DNA of 39,554 bases from JAVVRP01 sp036654655. Lineage in GTDB: Bacteria > Bacillota > Clostridia > Christensenellales > UBA1242. Positions 1 to 6,713 of this stretch are shown here, piece by piece (position 1 is the stretch's first letter; each line of letters starts with the position of its first letter). The DNA lies in NCBI GenBank assembly GCA_036654655.1, contig JAVVRP010000006.1:1-39554 (forward strand). Reading direction: 5' to 3'. Below the pieces are notes generated by a model. It saw only the letters and a program-made list of their open reading frames with translations. It was not told the DNA's origin and made no database searches. A program made the translations under genes and the position numbers.

Positions 1-77
1 TAAAAATACCAAACATACAAATATATTTTGCAAAAATATTATTTATAATATATTTTAATTAAAATTAAATTAATTTT

Positions 78-629
78 TTATTTACAAAATTCTTCTTTAA
101 TTTCATACAAATTTTCTTGGCAATTATTTTTATTGTTTTGTTTGTATTTGTTAATGCAGGTATAAGAAAATTTGTTTTCTAATTCATTAAACATTTTGTG
201 CATAACTTCAATTAAAAATGAGTCATATTCTTTTCCCTTAGAATTATATACTGGAATTTCGGCTATATCAACATGCCTGTAATATTTTGCCATTAGTGAA
301 TATGCAATTTCAAAATTTTTTGAATAAACCTCGGACTCTGATAAAATTTTTATTTGATTTTGAGTAAACATTCCTTTAATGGTATCAAAAATTAAATCCA
401 CACATTCTTCCCAATCTTCACTTGTTTTGTTAAACCAATTAGGATCATTTCCAAAAAAGTATTTTGTGATAACTCCCGATTTTGAACAAAGCAAATCTTC
501 ACAATCAAATAAAGAATTTCTCATATCCTGTGAGATCATATTTGTAACTTTAATTAAACAATTTGTCATTCGGTTTTTTAATGGATCTGTATTTTTGCTT
601 AACATTTCTTCAATATATTTTCTTGTCAT
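78..629 (-). CDS. Hypothetical protein, 183 aa, unrecognised
   Basis: I do not recognise this protein. It is soluble-looking, mostly charged and aromatic, with no signal peptide or membrane segment, and five of its seven cysteines are scattered without a clear metal-binding spacing. The predicted helical stretches resemble a small all-alpha protein, and the C-terminus is rich in Lys, Asn and Glu. The ATG start is supported by an AGGAG ribosome site about 7 nt upstream and by a good promoter (TTGTAA-17-TATAAT on the minus strand, 710-738). It is expressed separately from valS, which ends upstream behind its own terminator. The 77 bases downstream to the window edge are very AT-rich and show no clear terminator. 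Function unknown; that it is a real gene is fairly likely from the promoter, ribosome site and length. Confidence 0.7.
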   Translation of the reverse strand: MTRKYIEEMLSKNTDPLKNRMTNCLIKVTNMISQDMRNSLFDCEDLLCSKSGVITKYFFGNDPNWFNKTSEDWEECVDLIFDTIKGMFTQNQIKILSESEVYSKNFEIAYSLMAKYYRHVDIAEIPVYNSKGKEYDSFLIEVMHKMFNELENKFSYTCINKYKQNNKNNCQENLYEIKEEFCK

Positions 630-709
630 ATAATTCTCCTATTTTTATATATGCTTTTTTTTATAAAACGGCATTTAAACATCAATCTGTAATTTTTAGA
701 TTTTGAGTG

Positions 710-738
710 ATTATACTCTTGTTTAATATATTTTACAA
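710..738 (-). promoter_or_regulatory. Sigma-A-type promoter for the 183-aa gene
   Basis: On the minus strand a TTGTAA box (733-738) is followed by a 17-bp spacer and a perfect TATAAT (710-715). The predicted transcript would have a leader of roughly 70-75 nt before the ATG at 629. Confidence 0.6.
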
Positions 739-764
739 TATGTATTACAAAAGTTGTCACATTA

Positions 765-809
765 ATTTAAAAAAAACGTAATTAACAAAAAACAGTTAAT
801 TATGTTTTT
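765..809 (-). terminator. Intrinsic terminator of valS
   Basis: Inverted repeat with arms at 772-786 and 795-809 (one G-U pair) around an A-rich 8-nt loop, followed on the minus strand by a run of T. It begins about 25 nt after the valS stop codon. Confidence 0.75.
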
Positions 810-834
810 GATTAATAAATAAAAATTTAACTAA

Positions 835-3456
835 TTAATTTTCAAGTTGTTTTTGTTTTTCTTTAATAGTTTTTAACATTAGTTCAAGTTCATTTGCCTC
901 AAATTTTGTTTTTTCAATTTTGCTTTTTTGCGCTTTTTCCAAAAAACCAGAATTTGTTAGCATGAAATTAAGCCTTTCAAGGTCAGCACTTATTTTTGTT
1001 TCTTTCAATTTAAGTCGTGCAAGTTCGGCATCTTTGTTTATTAAGTCATCAAGTTTTAAAAATGCTTTTAAAGGGCCAGACAAAATTGTTGTGCAATTTA
1101 TTGCAGGGGAGTTGTCAATGAAAAGTTCGGAGCCAAACCCCAGTTTTAAAATAAAAGATTGTGCGCTAATAATTAAATCATCAAATTGTGAATGCTCAAA
1201 AATTATTGGAGATTTTTGTGACGGATGAATGTTCATTGTTGTGCGAGCGTTGCGGATGGAAACAATTAATTCTTTTAAATTTTCGGTTAGTCCAACTTCT
1301 ATTTCATATTTTTGTTTTTTGTTATATTCAGGAATTTGAGATGTCATTATTGAATTGCCATCGTTAACAAGTTCGGCATAAATCTTTTCGGTTATAAACG
1401 GCATAAAAGGATGCAAAAGTTTTAAAGAATTTTTTAAAACATAATTTAAAACATATTCTGCTTCAAGTTTTGTGGAACAATTTTCGTTAAAAAGTCGGGG
1501 CTTAACCATTTCAATATACCAATCACAAAATTCATCCCAAACAAAATTATAAATCTTTTCTAGCGCTAGGGATAAATCTAATTTATTAAAATGATGTGAA
1601 ACTTCTTTAACAAGAGTGTTAAATTTTGCTAAAATCCACTTGTCTTCTAAACACAAATTTTGCTGTGAATAATTTAAAATTTCTTTATTGTTTTTAAGGT
1701 TCATTATAACAAATTTTGAAGCGTTCCAAATTTTATTAGCAAAATTTTTTGCAGATTCAATTTTTTCCTCGTTGTAACGGATATCTTTTCCAGCAGAATT
1801 CCCCCAAATTAAAGAAAATCTAAGAGCATCAGCGCCAAATTTATTAATTACCTTAATTGGGTCAATCCCATTCCCAAGCGATTTTGACATTTTTCTGCCT
1901 TGTTCATCTTTTACAATTCCGTTTAAGTAAACAGTTTTAAATGGAATTTTGCCCGTGTGTTCAAGTGAAGAAAAAATCATGCGGGCAACCCAAAAGAAAA
2001 TTATATCATAACCAGTAACCAAAGTGTTTGTTGGAAAAAAGTATTCCAAATCTTTGGTTTTTTGTGGATATCCTAAAACTGAAAATGGCCAAAGTGCAGA
2101 ACTAAACCATGTGTCCAATGTGTTCTCGTCTTGAACAAATTCTGTGTACCCACACTTTTCACAAAAAGTGGGCGCAGTTTGAGAAACAATGCATTTTCCG
2201 CATTTGTTGCAATAATATGCGGGGATTCTGTGTCCCCACCAAAGTTGCCTAGATATGCACCAATCGTGAACGTTGTTCATCCAATTATAATAAGTTTTTG
2301 TAAATCGTGAAGGCACAAATTTAATTTCACCGCTTTTTACAACATCAATAGCAGGCTTTGCCAAAGTGTCCATTTTAACAAACCATTGTTCACTAACTTT
2401 TGGTTCAACAGAATTGTTGCAACGATAGCATTTGCCAACATTATGAGAATATTTTTGAGTTTTAACAATAAGCCCAATTTTTTTTAAATCTTTAACAATG
2501 GCATCTCTTGCAACCAAAATATCCATGCCTTCATAATCTTTTATCAGCCCCAGCATTTTGTTGTTATCGTTAAAAACATCAACAATTTCTAGTTTGTGTT
2601 TTAGTGCAACTTTATAATCGTTAGGGTCATGGGCGGGAGTAATTTTAACTGCACCAGTTCCAAACCCAATTTCTACAAAATCATCAGCAATAATAAAAAT
2701 TTGTTTGTTCATAAGTGGCAAATCAACTGTTTTGCCAATAACAGATTTAAAACGAGCATCCTTAGGGTTAACTGCAATGGCGGTATCTCCAAGCATTGTT
2801 TCGGGCCTTGTTGTTGCCACTGTGATAAATCCAGTTCCATCTGTTAAAGGATAATTAATAAACCATAAATTGCCGGCATCGTTTTTAAATTCAACCTCTG
2901 CGTCGGATATTGATGTGTGGCAATATGGGCACCAATTTGTCATTCGATTTCCCTTGTAAATTAATCCTTTGTTAAACAAATCAACAAAAACTTTTGTCAC
3001 AGCAAAAGAAAGCCCTTCATCCATGGTGAACCTTTCTCTCTGCCAGTCACAAGATGCTCCCAACATTTTAAGTTGGTTAACAATATTTTCACCATATTGT
3101 TTTTTCCATTCCCATGCACGCTTTAAAAAACCTTCTCTGCCAATATCGGCTTTTGTTAGGCCTTCGTTGTTTAAAGTTTGAACAATTTTTGCTTCGGTTG
3201 CAATGGATGCGTGGTCGGTTCCCGGAATCCATAGTGCGTTAAAGCCCGTCATTCGTTTATATCTAATTAAAACATCCTGAATTGTGTTGTTAATTGCATG
3301 GCCCATATGCAAAACTCCTGTAATATTTGGAGGTGGCATTACAATTGTGTAAGGCTTTTTATTTTTGTCGGGCTTTGCACCAAACAAATGATTTGATTCC
3401 CAAAAGTGATAAATTTCACTTTCAAAATTTGCAGGTTCATATTTTGTATCAAGCAT
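835..3456 (-). CDS. valS: Valyl-tRNA synthetase
   Basis: Class I aminoacyl-tRNA synthetase that charges tRNA-Val with valine in the cytoplasm. At 873 aa it is a full-length bacterial ValRS. The HIGH-type motif reads HMGH at residues 50-53 after the PPPNITG stretch; the KMSKS loop is intact at 522-526. The editing domain motif TTRPETMLGD is present, and Cys pairs around residues 175 and 415 fit zinc-binding knuckles. The C-terminal 60-70 residues form the Lys/Glu-rich coiled coil expected of the tRNA-binding arm. The ATG start has an AGGAG site a few bases upstream and a strong promoter (3494-3523). The leader is only about 45 nt, too short for a T-box riboswitch, so the usual Bacillota tRNA-sensing control of valS is not visible here. 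Monocistronic, with its own terminator. Confidence 0.97.
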   Translation of the reverse strand: MLDTKYEPANFESEIYHFWESNHLFGAKPDKNKKPYTIVMPPPNITGVLHMGHAINNTIQDVLIRYKRMTGFNALWIPGTDHASIATEAKIVQTLNNEGLTKADIGREGFLKRAWEWKKQYGENIVNQLKMLGASCDWQRERFTMDEGLSFAVTKVFVDLFNKGLIYKGNRMTNWCPYCHTSISDAEVEFKNDAGNLWFINYPLTDGTGFITVATTRPETMLGDTAIAVNPKDARFKSVIGKTVDLPLMNKQIFIIADDFVEIGFGTGAVKITPAHDPNDYKVALKHKLEIVDVFNDNNKMLGLIKDYEGMDILVARDAIVKDLKKIGLIVKTQKYSHNVGKCYRCNNSVEPKVSEQWFVKMDTLAKPAIDVVKSGEIKFVPSRFTKTYYNWMNNVHDWCISRQLWWGHRIPAYYCNKCGKCIVSQTAPTFCEKCGYTEFVQDENTLDTWFSSALWPFSVLGYPQKTKDLEYFFPTNTLVTGYDIIFFWVARMIFSSLEHTGKIPFKTVYLNGIVKDEQGRKMSKSLGNGIDPIKVINKFGADALRFSLIWGNSAGKDIRYNEEKIESAKNFANKIWNASKFVIMNLKNNKEILNYSQQNLCLEDKWILAKFNTLVKEVSHHFNKLDLSLALEKIYNFVWDEFCDWYIEMVKPRLFNENCSTKLEAEYVLNYVLKNSLKLLHPFMPFITEKIYAELVNDGNSIMTSQIPEYNKKQKYEIEVGLTENLKELIVSIRNARTTMNIHPSQKSPIIFEHSQFDDLIISAQSFILKLGFGSELFIDNSPAINCTTILSGPLKAFLKLDDLINKDAELARLKLKETKISADLERLNFMLTNSGFLEKAQKSKIEKTKFEANELELMLKTIKEKQKQLEN

Positions 3457-3493
3457 ATTTTCTCCTAAAAATCAATTTGCTAACTGGAATTTA

Positions 3494-3523
3494 ATTATAC
3501 ATTAATTTACAAGTTGTTGTCAA
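3494..3523 (-). promoter_or_regulatory. Sigma-A promoter of valS
   Basis: Perfect TTGACA (3518-3523) and perfect TATAAT (3494-3499) on the minus strand, separated by 18 bp. Confidence 0.7.
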
Positions 3524-3551
3524 ATAAATAAAAATTAACGTGTATAATCTT

Positions 3552-3590
3552 ATAAAAAAATGCTTACAAGTATTAACTTGTAAACATTTT
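3552..3590 (-). terminator. Intrinsic terminator of the TM2-domain gene
   Basis: Arms 3557-3570 and 3577-3590 (ACAAG/CTTGT core, one G-U pair), loop TATTAA, followed on the minus strand by seven T. It lies just downstream of the stop at 3616. Confidence 0.75.
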
Positions 3591-3615
3591 AACTTAATTT
3601 TTTTAATTTTAAAAA

Positions 3616-3939
3616 TCAACTAATTAAAGTGTTAAAATTTTTAATTTTTGCTTTTTTGTAGCAAAAAAAGATGTCTACAAGTGGCCAAATACCCATTGTG
3701 AGCCAGCCTAGCAAAAGTTTTGCAACGCCAACACCTAAATCTCCAATTGCAAATCTATCAACTCCAAAAAAACCTAAAAAGATTGAAAGCAGCAAAATTG
3801 TTATCGGGTTGTTGTATTTTGCACAACTGGCATATTCTCTTTGTTCTGGTGTCATTGCTTTAATTTTGTTTTTTACCTCAATCAACTTATCACTTGGCAT
3901 AAATTCTTTAACTTGTGAAAATAATTCGTTTTCTGTCAT
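3616..3939 (-). CDS. TM2-domain membrane protein
   Basis: Small integral membrane protein of the TM2 family (function not established). I chose the ATG at 3939, giving 107 aa, because an AAAGGAG site sits about 6 nt upstream; the frame stays open further upstream, but that part overlaps the promoter. The first 50 residues are soluble and charged (MTENELFSQVKEFMPSDKL...). They are followed by the TM2 signature: a first hydrophobic segment (ILLLSIFLGFFGVDRFAIGD, about residues 46-65), then GVAKLL, and a second segment (LTMGIWPLVDIFF). The D-R-F turn and the closing W-P-L-V-D are characteristic. The C-terminus is short and basic. It has its own promoter (3959-3987) and terminator, so it is probably monocistronic. 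Confidence 0.85.
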   Translation of the reverse strand: MTENELFSQVKEFMPSDKLIEVKNKIKAMTPEQREYASCAKYNNPITILLLSIFLGFFGVDRFAIGDLGVGVAKLLLGWLTMGIWPLVDIFFCYKKAKIKNFNTLIS

Positions 3940-3958
3940 AAAAATCTCCTTTAAAAAT

Positions 3959-3987
3959 AATATAGTATAAATAAATAATAATAGCAA
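3959..3987 (-). promoter_or_regulatory. Promoter of the TM2-domain gene
   Basis: TTGCTA (3982-3987), 17-bp spacer, TATATT (3959-3964) on the minus strand. The start codon follows at 3939. Confidence 0.5.
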
Positions 3988-4026
3988 GTATTTCACATAA
4001 ATTATTTTTGTTTTTATAAAAAATAC

Positions 4027-4059
4027 AAAAAAACTATGCATTTTTTTGCATAGTTTTTT
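4027..4059 (-). terminator. Terminator of the beta-helix lipoprotein gene (bidirectional form)
   Basis: Arms AAAACTATGCA and TGCATAGTTTT around a T-rich loop, with T runs on both sides, so it could work in either direction. It lies about 20 nt after the lipoprotein stop. Confidence 0.75.
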
Positions 4060-4076
4060 AAATTTTGTTTTAAAAA

Positions 4077-5348
4077 TTATTTTGCTGGTGGAAAAAGTTC
4101 AACGTTGTCAACTGTAACCTTTGCATGTTCTCCATTTGTCCAAGTATATCCGGACCATTGTGATTCATCATTAAACACGCCCTTTGTTTCAAATTCTCCG
4201 CCGGTTGTTGGGTTTGTGACTGTTACATTGACTTTGCTATAACCGCAAACATAAATTCCATAATTGTTTGTTGCACCTTTTTTTCCAGTATTTTGTGCTG
4301 TAACATTTTTAACCAAAACCTCGCTTACAACATCTGTTTTGTTGTAGTTTATTTCTGTTATATAATGGTCTAAACAAAGGTGAATTCCACGGTTCCCCAC
4401 AACGCCTCCACCATTGTTATCAAATGTTCCACCAGAAATAATTACATTATAAGACGAGCCTCCTCCAAGTGTACAAAGTGTAAGCCCACGTTCTTTGTTA
4501 AAACTCATGTTGCAATTTGTGAACATTCCTTTTGTAGGAATTCTGCCAATATATGCACCATAATTTTCATTGTTTGAAGAATTAACATTTTCAAAAGTAA
4601 TTTCTTCAACAGTTAAATTTTGTTTAGGCGTTGTTGAAGTTCCATCTGATAAATAGATGCCGTAAGTATATTCACTAATATTTACATTTTTTAAAATAAA
4701 TTTAGTGAACACTTGTGACCCAGTAGCCCATAATCCACTACCAAGTTTATTTCCTTTAAAAGAAATATTGTTCATGTTAACTTCTGATCCAGAAAGTAAA
4801 ACATGAGATTCGTTTCCTGTTGCGGGTTTTGTTATAATTGTTCCTGAGGCACTCTGCCCAACCAATTTAACCGCTCTGTTAATGTTTATTTGGGCATATT
4901 GATATGTGCCATTTGCCAAATATATGGTTGTTTTTGCTGTATCGGCAAGTGCTGTGTTTAAAGTTTCAACAGAATTCACCAAAACACCTGTTGCTTCTGG
5001 GTTCACGTCTATTGTGAAAGTGCAAGTTTTGCTTTTGTAAGTTGCAACAACTGTTCTTTGCTCGGGGAATGATAAACTTTGATTTCCTTGCAAAGCAACT
5101 GTTAGCCCTTCTGTGCCAACAAATCCAAATTTTTCTGTTGTTTGATCCTCATAAGTAACAGTGAGTTCCCCACCCGCTGGGTCAATTTGTTCTCCAACAG
5201 AATAAGTTGTTTTTGTTGGGGCTTGTTTAAGTTCAATGGATGTAATTGCTTTTGTTTGGTTGTTGGTGCATGCCGAAAAAGTTAATGCCGTGCTAACACA
5301 CAAAAGTAATGCTAAACAAACGCTTTTTACAATTTTTTTAATTTTCAT
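4077..5348 (-). CDS. Lipoprotein with Ig-like and parallel beta-helix domains
   Basis: Predicted surface lipoprotein of 423 aa. The chosen ATG (5348) has a GGAAAGGAG ribosome site; the open frame extends 7 codons further but without support. Residues 1-26 form a signal peptide ending in a lipobox (LTFSAC) with Cys27 as the lipidated residue. Residues about 32-115 resemble a bacterial Ig-like domain of the group-3 type (PTKTTYSVGEQIDPAGGELTV). Residues about 125-390 look like a right-handed parallel beta-helix: repeated short strands rich in Asn, Gly and Val (NVNISEYTYGIYLSDG, NNENYGAYIG, NNGGGVVGNRGIHL), as in pectate-lyase-like or carbohydrate-binding proteins. I see no pectate-lyase catalytic signature I could assign with confidence, so the substrate is unknown. 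It stands alone, between its own terminator and the rplM promoter region. Polysaccharide binding or cleavage is inference. Confidence 0.8.
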   Translation of the reverse strand: MKIKKIVKSVCLALLLCVSTALTFSACTNNQTKAITSIELKQAPTKTTYSVGEQIDPAGGELTVTYEDQTTEKFGFVGTEGLTVALQGNQSLSFPEQRTVVATYKSKTCTFTIDVNPEATGVLVNSVETLNTALADTAKTTIYLANGTYQYAQININRAVKLVGQSASGTIITKPATGNESHVLLSGSEVNMNNISFKGNKLGSGLWATGSQVFTKFILKNVNISEYTYGIYLSDGTSTTPKQNLTVEEITFENVNSSNNENYGAYIGRIPTKGMFTNCNMSFNKERGLTLCTLGGGSSYNVIISGGTFDNNGGGVVGNRGIHLCLDHYITEINYNKTDVVSEVLVKNVTAQNTGKKGATNNYGIYVCGYSKVNVTVTNPTTGGEFETKGVFNDESQWSGYTWTNGEHAKVTVDNVELFPPAK

Positions 5349-5657
5349 ATAATCTCCTTTCCGTAACAATATATCACCTTATAATATTAAATAGCAAACA
5401 AATTTAAGTGTTTTTATTATGTGTAACATTTTAAAAAATATTAAAAAAATTATATCAAAAATTAATAATTTGCATATTTATCATGCTTAATTTCATTTCT
5501 ATATTTTTTTCCTTAAATGGTTGATGTGTTTTTTATTTTGTGATATCTTGTTAATAAAAAATTTTTATGTATTTGCAAAACATTTTTATTAAAAAATTAT
5601 TTTTTTATAACATTTTTGTTGTAATTAAAATTTCGGTGGACTAATCTGCAAAATCAC
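5349..5657. other. Intergenic region between lipoprotein gene and rplM promoter
   Basis: About 310 bases of extremely AT-rich sequence between divergent genes. Beyond the ribosome site of the lipoprotein gene (5354-5361) I see no ORF with a ribosome site, no strong hairpin and no convincing minus-strand promoter. It should contain the lipoprotein promoter, but no box pair stands out. Confidence 0.5.
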
Positions 5658-5686
5658 TTGACATATCGTTTGTTTTAATGTATCAT
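5658..5686 (+). promoter_or_regulatory. Sigma-A promoter of rplM-rpsI
   Basis: Perfect TTGACA (5658-5663), 17-bp spacer, TATCAT (5681-5686). Transcription would start near 5693. Confidence 0.75.
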
Positions 5687-5692
5687 AACACA

Positions 5693-5764
5693 CGCATGAT
5701 GCCACGCAGGTTGCGACTAGCCCCCAAAACAAGCATTGGCAATCAAAATAACAAGGAGAAAACA
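5693..5764 (+). promoter_or_regulatory. Candidate L13 leader (r-protein autoregulation)
   Basis: The roughly 70-nt leader of rplM is much less AT-rich than its surroundings and can fold: CGCA/TGCG brackets a three-base loop near 5705-5715, and GTTGC can instead pair with GCAAT around 5712-5736. Bacillota often carry an L13 leader that responds to the ribosomal protein. The position fits, but I could not match a consensus, so this is a candidate only. Confidence 0.35.
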
Positions 5765-6205
5765 ATGAAAACATTCATGCAGAAGACTGCTGATGTAAAA
5801 AGAGAATGGTTTGTTGTTGACGGAGCAAACATCCCAATGGGGCGTGTTGCCACAACAGTTACAAACTTACTTTCAGGAAAGGGTAAAACAACCTATACAC
5901 CACATGTTGATGGTGGGGATTATGTAATAGTAGTAAACAGTGACAAACTTGTTTTAACAGGAAACAAACTTGAACAAAAAGAATATATTCGCCACACAGG
6001 TTTTGTTGGCGGACTTAAAAGAACAACTTATAAAGAACTTATGGAAACAAAGTCTGATTTTGCATTGCAAAAAGCAGTAAAAGGCATGCTCCCAAAAACT
6101 TCTATTGGGCGTAAGCAAATTACACGCTTATATGTTTATAAAGGTGAGATGCACGACCAAGAAGCGCAAAAACCAAAATTAATCACTGTTAAAGGAGTTA
6201 ACTAA
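5765..6205 (+). CDS. rplM: Ribosomal protein L13
   Basis: Large-subunit protein L13, 146 aa, which binds 23S rRNA early in 50S assembly. The start at 5765 (MKTFMQKTADVKREW) is chosen because AAGGAGAAAACA precedes it; the frame is open 29 codons upstream, but that stretch is the untranslated leader after the promoter. Family landmarks are the WFVVDGANIPMGRVAT start, the HVDGGDYVIVVN segment, the YIRHTGFVGGLK loop and the GMLPKTSIGRKQ segment. It forms the standard two-gene operon with rpsI, whose ATG follows after two bases. Expression comes from the TTGACA/TATCAT promoter upstream. Confidence 0.97.
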   Translation: MKTFMQKTADVKREWFVVDGANIPMGRVATTVTNLLSGKGKTTYTPHVDGGDYVIVVNSDKLVLTGNKLEQKEYIRHTGFVGGLKRTTYKELMETKSDFALQKAVKGMLPKTSIGRKQITRLYVYKGEMHDQEAQKPKLITVKGVN

Positions 6206-6207
6206 AA

Positions 6208-6618
6208 ATGGCAGAAGCAAAAAAAGCAGTTAAAGAGCAAAATCTTGGAACTGGAAGAAGAAAAAAAGCAATTGCAAGAGTTCGTTTGCAAGCAGGAAAA
6301 GGCAATATAATTGTTAATGGAAAAACATTAGAAGAATATTTTCCACTTGGAACATTAAAACTTATTGTTTGCCAACCTCTTGAACTTACAGGAACCCGTA
6401 ACAAATTTGATATTTTTGTAAATGTTTATGGTGGCGGACTATCAGGGCAGGCGGGTGCAATTTGTCATGGAATTTCAAGAGCATTAAATGAAAATGATGA
6501 AACTTTGCACTTAGAACTTAAAAAAGGCGGATTTTTAACTCGTGACCCAAGAATGAAAGAACGTAAAAAATACGGACTAAAAAAAGCAAGAAAAGCATCA
6601 CAATTTTCAAAAAGATAA
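6208..6618 (+). CDS. rpsI: Ribosomal protein S9
   Basis: Small-subunit protein S9, 136 aa, whose C-terminal tail reaches the P site of the 30S subunit. Landmarks are GTGRRKKAIARVRL near the N-terminus, GGGLSGQAGAICHGISRAL in the middle, and the basic tail KARKASQFSKR ending in the conserved Lys-Arg. An AAAGGAG site inside the end of rplM serves the ATG. Co-transcribed with rplM and closed by a terminator 30 bases after the stop. Confidence 0.97.
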   Translation: MAEAKKAVKEQNLGTGRRKKAIARVRLQAGKGNIIVNGKTLEEYFPLGTLKLIVCQPLELTGTRNKFDIFVNVYGGGLSGQAGAICHGISRALNENDETLHLELKKGGFLTRDPRMKERKKYGLKKARKASQFSKR

Positions 6619-6649
6619 TTTGCTATATAATATTAAATACAGGCCATAT

Positions 6650-6678
6650 AAAAGTGCAAAAAAATTGCACTTTTTTCT
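6650..6678 (+). terminator. Intrinsic terminator of rplM-rpsI
   Basis: AAAAGTGCAA (6650-6659), A-rich loop, TTGCACTTTT (6666-6675), then T-rich sequence. It lies directly upstream of the pcrA promoter. Confidence 0.85.
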
Positions 6679-6679
6679 T

Positions 6680-6708
6680 TGCAATAATGGCAAAATTTTG
6701 TTATACTT
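6680..6708 (+). promoter_or_regulatory. Promoter of pcrA, very close to the start codon
   Basis: TTGCAA (6680-6685), exactly 17 bp, TATACT (6703-6708). Only five bases separate the -10 box from the pcrA ATG, so transcription should begin at or next to the start codon. Confidence 0.65.
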
Positions 6709-6713
6709 AAAAC

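Noticed and set aside
3457..3523. T-box riboswitch upstream of valS
   Set aside because: The promoter lies only about 40 bases before the start codon and no specifier stem or T-box sequence is present.
3671..3970. 99-codon plus-strand frame opposite the TM2-domain gene
   Set aside because: Shadow of the TM2 gene; no ribosome site and low-complexity Ser/Pro/Lys composition.
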